Of a stretch of DNA of 22,459 nt, positions 1 through 7,575 are shown piece after piece. A program made the position numbers and the translations under genes. A model generated the notes under the pieces. It did no database searches, was not told the DNA's origin, and saw nothing but the letters and a program-made list of their open reading frames with translations. The stretch comes from a virus, in the IMG/VR virus record IMGVR_UViG_3300027704_000180, positions 1-22,459 of that record; one strand, 5' to 3'. The number at the start of each line of letters is the position of its first letter. The stretch's first letter is position 1.

Positions 1-259
1 AGATAATATTGAAACTACATTTAGTACTGATATATACTTAGATACTATGCTGGTAATAGAAGATGGTATTGAACCTTTATTTGATGAGAATCAAGAAAGA
101 CTATTAACAGAAGCAGAAGATAGATCAGATGCTAGTGCAAACTCATCATTAGATTATGATACAGTAACTAATGCTGACAATATACAAATTGAAACAGATG
201 CGGATGCAATCATAGACTTTAGTGATGTAGATCCATTTAGTGAGGGCGGGAGCTTCTAA
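1..259 (+). CDS. 14: Neck protein gp14-like, C-terminal end (5' truncated)
   Basis: The reading frame is open from base 2, so the gene starts outside the window and only about 85 C-terminal residues are visible. This end is very acidic (many Asp and Glu) and finishes with IDFSDVDPFSEGGSF. The assignment rests mainly on position: in T4-like phages gp14, which joins the head to the tail, directly precedes gp15, and gp15 is clear here. The last base of the stop codon is the A of the gp15 ATG (TAATG), so the two are probably translationally coupled. An internal ATG at 47 is a less likely start because the frame continues upstream without a stop. No catalytic motif is expected. An unrelated acidic protein cannot be ruled out from this fragment alone. 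Confidence 0.6.
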   Translation, partial: DNIETTFSTDIYLDTMLVIEDGIEPLFDENQERLLTEAEDRSDASANSSLDYDTVTNADNIQIETDADAIIDFSDVDPFSEGGSF

Positions 260-1152
260 TGTTAGGACATACCTATTATCATCAACACTTACGTAAGTAT
301 GTAATTGTGTTTGGAACATTGTTTAATGATCTTATTATTCAAAGAAAAGATGCTGCCAACAATGTAGTACAAGATATAAAAGCACCGTTAGCTTATGGTC
401 CAAGAGAAAAAGCATTAGCTAGATTAGAACAAGATCCAAATCTAAACAGAAAGACTGCTATATCATTACCACGTTTAACATTTGAAATGCAATCTTTCTC
501 ATATGCTCCTGAAAGAAAACTAAACAAAATTCATAGAAATGTTTCAGCACTTACAGATGATAAGAAAAAAATGTATGCAGCTTATACTCCTGTACCATAT
601 GATATAGGTTTTGAGTTAAACATTATGACAAAGTATGCTGAAGATGCCACACAATTACTAGAACAGATACTACCATTCTTTACACCAGAGTGGTCTATAA
701 CTATGAATCTAATTCCAGAGATGAATTGGAAACAAGACATACCGGTAGTACTTAATAGTGTAAGTACATCAGATACATACGAAGCAGATTTTGAAACAAG
801 AAGAGCTTTAATACATACATTAAATTTTACAATGAAAGGTTACTTCTGGGGACCACTTAGGAAAACTGGAATTATTAAAACCACTAATGTTATGACTCAC
901 GTAGATACGTCCAAGGTATATGCAAATGCACATCCAGCTAATACGGTATTTGCAAATGTAAACGTAACAGACTCTTCTCAACCAGGGTACTATATACATA
1001 GTAGAACAACAACTACGCCAGGTTTATTGGCAAATGGAAGTCCAACATCTAATGCATCAGCTACTGTTAGTATAGACAACATAGATGAAGATGATGATTA
1101 TGGATACATACAAAATTTTGAGGAATGGTTCAGTGCAAACACATCAGCCTAA
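259..1152 (+). CDS. 15: Tail sheath stabilizer / tail completion protein gp15
   Basis: 297 residues, slightly longer than T4 gp15 (about 270). In T4, gp15 forms the hexameric terminator at the head-proximal end of the tail and joins the finished tail to the neck. Recognisable similarity to T4 gp15 runs along its length: the N-terminus MLGHTYYHQHLRKYV (T4: a Tyr/Phe-rich start then RRYA), the central YTPVPYDIGFELNIMTKY (T4: YNPSPIKMIYELSIFTRY), and LLEQILPFFTPEWSITMN (T4: IVEQILPYFQPHFNTTM). The C-terminal 80 residues are rich in Thr, Ser and Asn and less conserved. It sits between the gp14-like end and gp16, the standard T4 order. The start overlaps the previous stop by one base. Confidence 0.93.
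   Translation: MLGHTYYHQHLRKYVIVFGTLFNDLIIQRKDAANNVVQDIKAPLAYGPREKALARLEQDPNLNRKTAISLPRLTFEMQSFSYAPERKLNKIHRNVSALTDDKKKMYAAYTPVPYDIGFELNIMTKYAEDATQLLEQILPFFTPEWSITMNLIPEMNWKQDIPVVLNSVSTSDTYEADFETRRALIHTLNFTMKGYFWGPLRKTGIIKTTNVMTHVDTSKVYANAHPANTVFANVNVTDSSQPGYYIHSRTTTTPGLLANGSPTSNASATVSIDNIDEDDDYGYIQNFEEWFSANTSA
1120..1124 (+). promoter_or_regulatory. Ribosome binding site selecting the GTG start of gp16
   Basis: GAGGA lies 8 bases before GTG at 1133, inside the end of gp15. The in-frame ATGs upstream (1085, 1091, 1094, 1100) have no purine-rich site at a useful distance and would give a much longer overlap with gp15. This favours the GTG start. Confidence 0.5.
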
Positions 1153-1567
1153 GGAAGATAAAATAGCAGACTCTTTAGATTTAACTCCAATTGTAAATGA
1201 AAAGAAAGAGGTTACAGTTGTGGAGCCTCCTAAAGAAGATCAAACACAAAGAGATTTAGATTACTCCAGAGAAAATTTATACCACTTAGTTGAAAGAGGT
1301 AGAGATGCTTTAGAAGGTATATTAGATTTAGCACAACAAAGTCAATCACCTAGAGCATATGAAGTAGCTGGCCAGTTAATTAAAACAGTAACAGATACTA
1401 ACAGAGATTTAATTGATCTACAAAAGAAAGCAAAAGATTTATTTAGAGATGACAATGTAGATCCTAAAACAATTAACAATAATTTATTTGTAGGTAACAC
1501 ATCTGAGCTAACAAAATTATTAGGAGGTACAGCAAGAGATGTACCGTCAGGGAAAAGTAAGTTATGA
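1133..1567 (+). CDS. 16: Terminase small subunit gp16
   Basis: Predicted regulator of DNA packaging that recognises concatemeric DNA and stimulates gp17. With the GTG start at 1133 it has 144 residues, against 164 in T4. The visible pattern is typical of marine T4-like gp16: an N-terminal KIADSLDLTPI, an acidic linker, then a long helical pair built around YSRENLYHLVERGRDALEGI and a second helix from RAYEVAGQLIKTVTDTNRDL to KKAKDL. In T4 gp16 the central coiled coil forms the oligomeric ring. The C-terminus carries NNNLFVGNTSELTKLL. It overlaps gp15 by 20 bases and ends at an ATGA overlap with the next gene. An ATG at 1085 is possible but gives a 68-base overlap and no binding site. Confidence 0.85.
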   Translation: MQTHQPKEDKIADSLDLTPIVNEKKEVTVVEPPKEDQTQRDLDYSRENLYHLVERGRDALEGILDLAQQSQSPRAYEVAGQLIKTVTDTNRDLIDLQKKAKDLFRDDNVDPKTINNNLFVGNTSELTKLLGGTARDVPSGKSKL

Positions 1568-1986
1568 TAGATGAAGCATCAATGGACTTTACGCTATTCT
1601 TAGTACCGTGGATAGCTTTACTAATATCACTTATAGCTACACTGTGGTTAAAAGAATGGGTGACATCTTTAGTTAAAGGTATGAAGTTTAGAATGAACAA
1701 AGCATTCAATGAAAGTGACCATGTAATATTAGATGGTAAGCCTGCTGTTATAGTTAAAGTAGGAATAACAGAAACAGTCTTTGGTGTATACTCAGATGCT
1801 GGGTACACATGGAGATATGTTCCTAATACTAAAATAGAAAATTTAAAATTAGAAAAGATAATTAATAGAGAACTACATCTTGATTCACCTCAAGAAAAAG
1901 CTCGCAAGTTACAGGACCTAATAGACGTAGGTCAGAATGATAAAATAAATGAGAATGCCAAAGCCATAGAAAGGTTGAACAAATAA
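1564..1986 (+). CDS. Small membrane protein with an MscS-like beta domain
   Basis: 140 residues. Residues about 8-29 form one strongly hydrophobic helix (LFLVPWIALLISLIATLWL), followed by an amphipathic stretch WVTSLVKGMKFRMNKAF. Residues about 48-100 read like the beta domain that follows the pore helix in MscS mechanosensitive channels: a basic stretch ending in F, then a xxHVILDGKPAVIVKVG segment, then T, and a closing VPNTKIENL that matches the MscS (I/V)PN-x-(K/R) signature. A short charged helical tail follows. The other MscS transmembrane helices are absent, so this is a minimal version. It lies between the two terminase genes, with ATGA overlap at its start and TAATG at its end. Membrane location is inferred. 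Channel activity is not shown by the sequence; it could modify a host channel or have a structural role. Confidence 0.6.
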   Translation: MIDEASMDFTLFLVPWIALLISLIATLWLKEWVTSLVKGMKFRMNKAFNESDHVILDGKPAVIVKVGITETVFGVYSDAGYTWRYVPNTKIENLKLEKIINRELHLDSPQEKARKLQDLIDVGQNDKINENAKAIERLNK

Positions 1987-2450
1987 TGTATGAGTATAAA
2001 GTAGAAGTAATAAAAGTAGTGGATGGTGACACCGTTGATGTTGACATAGATCTAGGGTTTGGTGTATGGTTAAAAAATGAAAGAGTAAGACTACATGGTA
2101 TTGATACTCCAGAAAGTCGTACTAGAGATTTAGTAGAAAAGAAATTTGGCTTAGCTGCTAAAGCAAGATTAAAAGAATTATTAAAACATGATGTATATCT
2201 TCGTACCATGGTTGGTAGAGGTGGAGAAGATATGAAAGGAAAGTTTGGTAGAATCTTAGGTGACTTTGTAGCACAGTATGAAACTAAAGAAGATGAACAC
2301 AATTGGCACCCTATGCCAGAAAGAACTGCTTGTGAAATATTAATGTTAGAAGGACACGCTGTAGCATATCATGGTCAAAGTAAAGAAGATATCCAGGTAG
2401 AGCATATGAAAAATAGAACTAAATTATTGGAAGCAGGTATTGTTACGTAA
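1986..2450 (+). CDS. Staphylococcal-nuclease-like (SNase / thermonuclease) protein
   Basis: 154 residues with the full SNase active-site pattern. VVDGDTVDVD contains D15, matching the calcium ligand Asp21 of staphylococcal nuclease. RVRLHGIDTPES supplies R35, D40 and E43, which coincide in number with the catalytic Arg35, Asp40 and Glu43. GKFGR supplies R89, matching Arg87. All key residues are present, so an active calcium-dependent DNA/RNA endonuclease is expected. There is no signal peptide, so it acts in the cytoplasm. It lies between gp16 and gp17 and overlaps both neighbours, so it is probably expressed with the packaging genes. A role in host DNA breakdown or in processing packaged DNA is inference. 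Family assignment is secure; biological role is open. Confidence 0.9.
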   Translation: MYEYKVEVIKVVDGDTVDVDIDLGFGVWLKNERVRLHGIDTPESRTRDLVEKKFGLAAKARLKELLKHDVYLRTMVGRGGEDMKGKFGRILGDFVAQYETKEDEHNWHPMPERTACEILMLEGHAVAYHGQSKEDIQVEHMKNRTKLLEAGIVT

Positions 2451-4098
2451 AGATCAAATATATCTTGGTAATCCTAGACTAAAAAAAGCTAATGTAAAAA
2501 TTGAATACACAAAAGAGCAGATTAAAGAACTAGCAAGATGCTCAAAAGATATTTTATATTTTTGTAATAAGTATATGAAGATTGTAAATGTGGATGAAGG
2601 TTTAATTAACTTTAATACATTTGATTTCCAAGACAGAATAATAAAAAGTGTACAAGGTAATCGTTTTACTATATGTAAGATGCCTAGACAGTCTGGTAAG
2701 ACTACTGTTATGACTGCTCTTATATTACATTTTGCTTTATTCAATGAATCATTTAATGTAGCTGTGCTAGCTAATAAGGCTGCAACTGCTAGAGAGATCT
2801 TACATAGAATACAATTAGGTTTTGAATACTTACCACATTGGATGCAACAAGGTATAGTAGAGTGGAACAAAGGTAATGTAGAGCTAGAGAATGGTTCTAA
2901 GATATTAGCTGGTGCAACATCATCAGGTTCTGTTCGTGGTGGTTCTTTTAACTTAATATACTTAGATGAGTTTGCATTTGTACCACCGCATCAGCAAGAA
3001 GAATTTTTTGCATCAACTTATCCTACAATTTCTTCTGGTAATACAACAAGAGTTATGATAACGTCTACTCCTAGAGGTATGAATCTTTTCTATAAAATAT
3101 GGACAGATGCTGTTGAACAAAGAAGTGAGTATGAAGCTATCGAAGTTCATTGGTCTGATGTACCAGGTAGAGATGAGGCTTGGAAAAAACAAACCATACA
3201 AAATACAAGTGAAGAACAATTCAGAGTAGAGTTTGAATGTGAGTTCTTAGGTTCATCTAATACACTTATACATCCTACTAAGTTAGGAGAGTTAGTCTTT
3301 CATGAGCCATTATCTAAATCAGAGAATATGAAAGTATTTAAAGAACCTCAACCCAATCATGTATATACTATATGTGTTGATACATCAAGAGGTGTTGGTA
3401 ATGATTATTCCGCTTTCATTGTTATTGATTGTAGTGTGCTTCCTTATGAGGTAGTAGCTACATTCAGAAGTAATATTATAGCACCTATGATATATCCTAA
3501 TGTAATATATGCAGCTGGTAAAAAATATAATAATGCATACTGTCTTGTAGAAATAAATGACATAGGACAGCAAGTAGCAGACATACTACATCATGATCTT
3601 GAGTATGAATTTATAATGACAGCACAATGGAGAGGCAGAGCAGGACAAATAGTTAATGCTGGCTTTGGTGGTGGATCCCAACAGATGGGTGTAAGAACTA
3701 CCAAACAATTAAAAAGAGTAGGTTGTTCTACATTAAAAACTATCATAGAGAACGATAAGTTAATAATTAATGACTTTGATATACTGCAAGAGCTTACAGC
3801 TTTCTCTGTAAAAGGTACTAGCTTTGAAGCAGAAGAAGGTTATAATGATGATTTAGTAATGTGTTTAGTATTGTTTGCTTGGTTATCTAATCAAGAATAC
3901 TTTAAAGAACTAACAGATATTGATATAAGAAAGAATTTATTTAGTAAAAATGAACAAGCAATTGAGGATGATGTATTACCATTTGGATTTATTAATGATG
4001 GTACAGGTGGTAGTGTAGCAGAGAATGATGAGTTTGGTGCAGACACATTACTAACACATGCGGAGTGGGACATAGATGATACACAAGGAATATTCTAA
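2440..4098 (+). CDS. 17: Terminase large subunit gp17 (packaging ATPase and nuclease)
   Basis: Motor that pumps DNA into the prohead and cuts the concatemer. 552 residues against 610 in T4; the difference is a shorter N-terminus. ATPase domain: Walker A MPRQSGKT at 81-88 and Walker B LIYLDEF with D176 and E177. Nuclease domain (RNase H fold): D314 in ICVDTSRG, E371 in LVEIND and D471 in GYNDDLVMCLV, matching T4 D401, E458 and D542. The start is TTG at 2440: LRKDQIYLGNPRLKKANVK aligns with T4 YMGLPNLKRANIK, and the first in-frame ATG lies too far downstream (residue 46, shortly before the conserved region). It overlaps the SNase gene by 11 bases. No intein or intron-like interruption is seen. 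Confidence 0.96.
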   Translation: MLRKDQIYLGNPRLKKANVKIEYTKEQIKELARCSKDILYFCNKYMKIVNVDEGLINFNTFDFQDRIIKSVQGNRFTICKMPRQSGKTTVMTALILHFALFNESFNVAVLANKAATAREILHRIQLGFEYLPHWMQQGIVEWNKGNVELENGSKILAGATSSGSVRGGSFNLIYLDEFAFVPPHQQEEFFASTYPTISSGNTTRVMITSTPRGMNLFYKIWTDAVEQRSEYEAIEVHWSDVPGRDEAWKKQTIQNTSEEQFRVEFECEFLGSSNTLIHPTKLGELVFHEPLSKSENMKVFKEPQPNHVYTICVDTSRGVGNDYSAFIVIDCSVLPYEVVATFRSNIIAPMIYPNVIYAAGKKYNNAYCLVEINDIGQQVADILHHDLEYEFIMTAQWRGRAGQIVNAGFGGGSQQMGVRTTKQLKRVGCSTLKTIIENDKLIINDFDILQELTAFSVKGTSFEAEEGYNDDLVMCLVLFAWLSNQEYFKELTDIDIRKNLFSKNEQAIEDDVLPFGFINDGTGGSVAENDEFGADTLLTHAEWDIDDTQGIF

Positions 4099-4723
4099 AC
4101 CATATAAATTAAAACTACCAACACCATCAAAAGAACTTCAAACATTAGTAAAATTGTTTTCTAATAGTTGGGGATATGGGCAAAGACAAACGCAGCAAAG
4201 GAAATACTTAAACAATTTAACTAACAGTAATAGTGCTGCACATGACTTTGTACCGTATACTGTTGGACCAGAAGCAGAACAAATGAATCCATATATGAAA
4301 GAATATGAAGAGATATTTGGTGAAAGTATAGTTCCAATCCTAGGTATTATGAGAAATGTTACAACTAAACCAGCTTGCATCCCACCACATTTAGATAAGG
4401 TTAAAGGAGCTAGTGTTAATTTTGTTATAGAATCTGGTGGAGACAATTGTACAACAGTACTATATGATAAGGCTAGAACAAAAAATACTGAAGATGTTTT
4501 ATTTATTGATAGAGATAAAGTTAATAGTATTGGTGAATATGATCTTAATAGTGGATGGTATGTGTTTGATACACAACGAGTTCACTCTGTAGAAAACATA
4601 ATAAGTAGGAGAGTAGTACTAACTCTTATGCCAGTATCGGAAATTAGTATGGAAAAATTTATTTTATCATATGATCATTTAATTTGCGAGCCTGCAGTTT
4701 TTATAAATAAATACAAGCCCTAA
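4076..4723 (+). CDS. 2OG-Fe(II) oxygenase-like protein
   Basis: 215 residues. The C-terminal half carries the signature of the double-stranded beta-helix fold: PPHLDK gives H105 and D107, FDTQRVHSVEN gives the distal H170, and SRRVVLTLMP gives R178 or R179 in the position that binds 2-oxoglutarate. This HxD...H...R pattern predicts a non-haem iron oxygenase that hydroxylates a protein, nucleic acid or small molecule; the substrate cannot be told. The N-terminal half (residues 1-90) is not recognised. The ATG overlaps the end of gp17 by 23 bases. A late-promoter-like box lies inside its last 25 bases and would serve gp18. In T4 gp18 follows gp17 directly, so this gene is an insertion relative to the T4 core. 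Confidence 0.7.
   Translation: MIHKEYSKPYKLKLPTPSKELQTLVKLFSNSWGYGQRQTQQRKYLNNLTNSNSAAHDFVPYTVGPEAEQMNPYMKEYEEIFGESIVPILGIMRNVTTKPACIPPHLDKVKGASVNFVIESGGDNCTTVLYDKARTKNTEDVLFIDRDKVNSIGEYDLNSGWYVFDTQRVHSVENIISRRVVLTLMPVSEISMEKFILSYDHLICEPAVFINKYKP
4702..4709 (+). promoter_or_regulatory. T4-type late promoter box upstream of gp18
   Basis: A perfect TATAAATA, the -10 element recognised by gp55-type late sigma factors, lies inside the last codons of the oxygenase-like gene. T4 spacing predicts transcription from about 4715, leaving a 50-base leader before gp18. Confidence 0.7.
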
Positions 4724-4764
4724 ATTACAAGCACCACTAAAGGTCATATAAGGAGAAACAAGAT

Positions 4765-6963
4765 ATGGGATTTCAAGTTAGTCCAGGCGTAAACGTCTCC
4801 GAGATAGATCTGACAGGCATTATACCTGCAGTTTCTACCACAGAAGGCGCCCTAGCTGGTTGGTTTAGATGGGGAGCTGCTGAAGAACGCAACCTAATAT
4901 CTTCTGAAGAAGAGTTAGTTAGTGCCTTTGGTGAGCCAGATTCAACCAACTTTAATACATTTTTCACTGCTGCAAACTTTTTATCTTATGGTAATAAGTT
5001 ATTTGTAGCAAGAGCAATACCAGATGATGCAATTAATTCAACTGTATTGCAAAACCAATCAACAGTTGCAAACAATCAAGTAGCAGCTCAAACAGATTTA
5101 ATTAAAAACTCAGAACACCACGATGGTCTAACATTATCATCTACTGCAGCACTGTCATCTTTCATAGCAAAGTATCCAGGTGCATTAGGTAATAGTTTAA
5201 AAGTCAGTGTATGTGATAGTGCACTAGCATTTGAAAGTACATTTAATGGTGTAACAAACAGTTCAATGAATGTTAATGCATCCAATACTGGTTTTGTAGC
5301 ATCTATTGCTGTAGGTAGTACAACATTACTATTCAGTCAATCAGGTGTTGAAGAAGACACTAATAGTACTAGTCAAGCAACTCATGTTATTAGAGTTGGT
5401 GCTAACCTATCTATGACTACTGCACAAACAGTATTCTCAGTTGGTGACTCAGTACGTTTAGGTAACTCATCTATTGGTTATCAAACAGTTAAGATTACAG
5501 CAAAGAGTGCTGTACAATCCGGAGCAGCATTTGCTGATTCAGATACAACATTTACTGCTAATGTATCATTTACTGTAGAGCCTAAGTTCAGACTATCAAC
5601 TAACTTTAGTTGTAACAACAGTGTTGGCGATAGTATTAACTCAGGAGGCGTTACACGTTTCTGGGAAAATAGAGACAACGTTGATAAAGCACCAGGTCAA
5701 ACTGAATGGTCAAACAACGTAGCTAATAATACAGCCAATGATGAATTACATATAGTTGTATCAGATGAAGACGGATTAATCACAGGTGTTAAAGATAACA
5801 TCTTAGAAGTATGGGAAGGTCTATCAAGAGCTACTGATGCTAAGAACGAAAGTGGTGAGTCAATATTCTGGAAAGATGTTATCGATAATCAATCTAATTG
5901 GTTGTGGGTAGGTGGAGCAGAACTTAGAGCAACATCTAATGTTAATACTGCTGCACAAACATATTCCAATACTGGTGCATTATTAAACAATCATGTTAAT
6001 GCTGTAATACCATTTACATCATCTTTCCAAGTAGGTTCAGATGGATCTAATCCAAATGAAACTTCAATTGCTATAGGACAATTAGCTAAAGCTGTTGACC
6101 TATTCAAGAATCCAGCGGATGTTGATGTATCATTAATACTAACTGGCTTGTCCAGAGGTGGTACTAATGGAGAGCAATGGCCAAATTATCTTATAGATAA
6201 TATTAGTGACGCAAGAAAAGACTGCGTAGTTTTCTTATCACCTGAAAAGGCTGATGTAGTAAACAATCAAGGTGGTGAATCAAATGATGTTAAAACATTT
6301 GCAGATTCAGTATCACCAAGTTCATATGCGGTTATGGATAGTGGATGGAAATATCAATACGATAAGTATAATGATGTTTACAGATACATTCCATTGAATG
6401 GTGACATAGCTGGCCTTTGTGTTAGAACAGATGATACAAGAGACCCATGGTTCAGTCCTGCAGGATATAATAGAGGTGTAATTAAAAATGTAATTAAACT
6501 TCCATACAATCCAGATAAAGCAGACAGAGATATACTTTATAAAAATAAAGTTAATCCTGTAATAACTCAACCAGGTCAAGGAACATTACTGTTTGGAGAC
6601 AAGACTTTATTAGCTAAACCAAGTGCATTTGATAGAATCAACGTAAGAAGATTATTCATTGTTCTTGAAAAGGCAATAGCAACTGCAGCTAAGTACACTC
6701 TATTTGAATTCAATGATGAATTTACTAGAGCACAGTTCCGTAATATGGTAGAACCATTCCTACGAGATGTACAAGGCAGAAGAGGTATATTTGACTTTAG
6801 AGTTGTATGTGACGAGACAAACAATACTGGAGAAGTAATTGATGGCAATAGGTTTGTAGGAGACATCTACATTAAGCCTGCTAGATCAATTAATTTCATT
6901 CAGTTGAACTTTGTAGCGGTTCGTACAGGGGTTGAATTCTCTGAGGTCGTTGGTTCATTCTAA
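4765..6963 (+). CDS. 18: Tail sheath protein gp18
   Basis: Contractile sheath subunit that polymerises around the tail tube and shortens on infection. 732 residues against 659 in T4; the extra length appears to be in the variable, surface-exposed middle (roughly residues 100-300, rich in Ser, Thr and Asn). The conserved ends are clear: an N-terminal VSPGVNVSEIDLTGIIPAVS, and a C-terminal region with RRLFIVLEKAIATAAKYTLF, FNDEFTR, then VGDIYIKPARSINFI near the end. The C-terminal region carries the strand-exchange core that links neighbouring subunits in contractile systems. A good ribosome binding site, AAGGAG at 4750-4755, lies 9 bases before the ATG. It is followed by gp19 in the standard order. 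Confidence 0.96.
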   Translation: MGFQVSPGVNVSEIDLTGIIPAVSTTEGALAGWFRWGAAEERNLISSEEELVSAFGEPDSTNFNTFFTAANFLSYGNKLFVARAIPDDAINSTVLQNQSTVANNQVAAQTDLIKNSEHHDGLTLSSTAALSSFIAKYPGALGNSLKVSVCDSALAFESTFNGVTNSSMNVNASNTGFVASIAVGSTTLLFSQSGVEEDTNSTSQATHVIRVGANLSMTTAQTVFSVGDSVRLGNSSIGYQTVKITAKSAVQSGAAFADSDTTFTANVSFTVEPKFRLSTNFSCNNSVGDSINSGGVTRFWENRDNVDKAPGQTEWSNNVANNTANDELHIVVSDEDGLITGVKDNILEVWEGLSRATDAKNESGESIFWKDVIDNQSNWLWVGGAELRATSNVNTAAQTYSNTGALLNNHVNAVIPFTSSFQVGSDGSNPNETSIAIGQLAKAVDLFKNPADVDVSLILTGLSRGGTNGEQWPNYLIDNISDARKDCVVFLSPEKADVVNNQGGESNDVKTFADSVSPSSYAVMDSGWKYQYDKYNDVYRYIPLNGDIAGLCVRTDDTRDPWFSPAGYNRGVIKNVIKLPYNPDKADRDILYKNKVNPVITQPGQGTLLFGDKTLLAKPSAFDRINVRRLFIVLEKAIATAAKYTLFEFNDEFTRAQFRNMVEPFLRDVQGRRGIFDFRVVCDETNNTGEVIDGNRFVGDIYIKPARSINFIQLNFVAVRTGVEFSEVVGSF

Positions 6964-6971
6964 GATAAATA
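6964..6971 (+). promoter_or_regulatory. T4-type late promoter box upstream of gp19
   Basis: GATAAATA, one change from TATAAATA, starts just after the gp18 stop codon. The predicted transcription start is about 6977, giving a leader of about 19 bases that contains AAGGAG at 6982-6987 before the gp19 ATG. Confidence 0.65.
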
Positions 6972-6995
6972 GTTAGGTAAGAAGGAGAAAGCATA

Positions 6996-7544
6996 ATGGC
7001 TTTTAACATTAACGAGATCAAATCCCAGCTAGCTCTTGGAGGCGCACGTCCGTCACTCTTTCAAGTGACATTGACTAACCCTGTAAACGCAGCTGCTGAT
7101 TTAAAATTTCCATTTATGTGTAGGGCTGCGCAAATGCCAGCCTCTACGCTAGGAACAATTGAGGTACCATACTTCGGTCGTAAAGTAAAAATTGCTGGAG
7201 ACAGAACTTTTGCTGAGTGGACTGTTACTTTAATACAAGATGAGGATATGATTATTAGAAACTCTATGGAAGAGTGGTCTAATAGTATTAATTCACATCT
7301 AGGTAACTTACGTTCATTTGCTACAGCAAGTCCTACTCTCTACAAAGCAAACGCATCAGTGACCCATTTTGGGAAGACTGGTCTTCCATTGAGAACATAT
7401 ACATTTAATGGTTTATTTCCAACGGAAGTAAGTCCTATTGATTTAGACTGGAATACAACAGATACTTTAGAAGAGTTTACTGTTACATTCCAATATGATT
7501 ACTGGGAGGTGGCTGGCATTACAGGTAATGCTGGTGGTACATAA
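6996..7544 (+). CDS. 19: Tail tube protein gp19
   Basis: Subunit of the inner tail tube through which DNA passes. 182 residues against 163 in T4. Clear similarity to T4 gp19: RPSLFQVTL near the N-terminus, FMCRAAQMPASTLGTIEVP, the signature VKIAGDRTFAEWTVT (T4: INVAGDRTFDDWTVT), and a C-terminal SPIDLDWNTTDTLEEFTVTF followed by YDYWE (T4: LQLDWDSNNEIQTFEVTLALDYWE). It is soluble, with no membrane segment, and adopts a beta-barrel fold in known relatives. It lies 32 bases after gp18 with its own late-promoter-like box and a strong ribosome binding site, as expected for a protein needed in high copy. Confidence 0.96.
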   Translation: MAFNINEIKSQLALGGARPSLFQVTLTNPVNAAADLKFPFMCRAAQMPASTLGTIEVPYFGRKVKIAGDRTFAEWTVTLIQDEDMIIRNSMEEWSNSINSHLGNLRSFATASPTLYKANASVTHFGKTGLPLRTYTFNGLFPTEVSPIDLDWNTTDTLEEFTVTFQYDYWEVAGITGNAGGT

Positions 7545-7575
7545 TATATTATTAACAATATAAGGTGAAATTGAT

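Noticed and set aside
47-259. A complete small gene starting at the ATG at 47
   Set aside because: The frame is open upstream to the window edge, so this is better read as the end of a larger neck-protein gene.
7544-7566. TATATT/AATATA inverted repeat between gp19 and gp20
   Set aside because: A 6-bp stem of only A-T pairs without a T-run is too weak for a terminator and is expected by chance in such AT-rich DNA.
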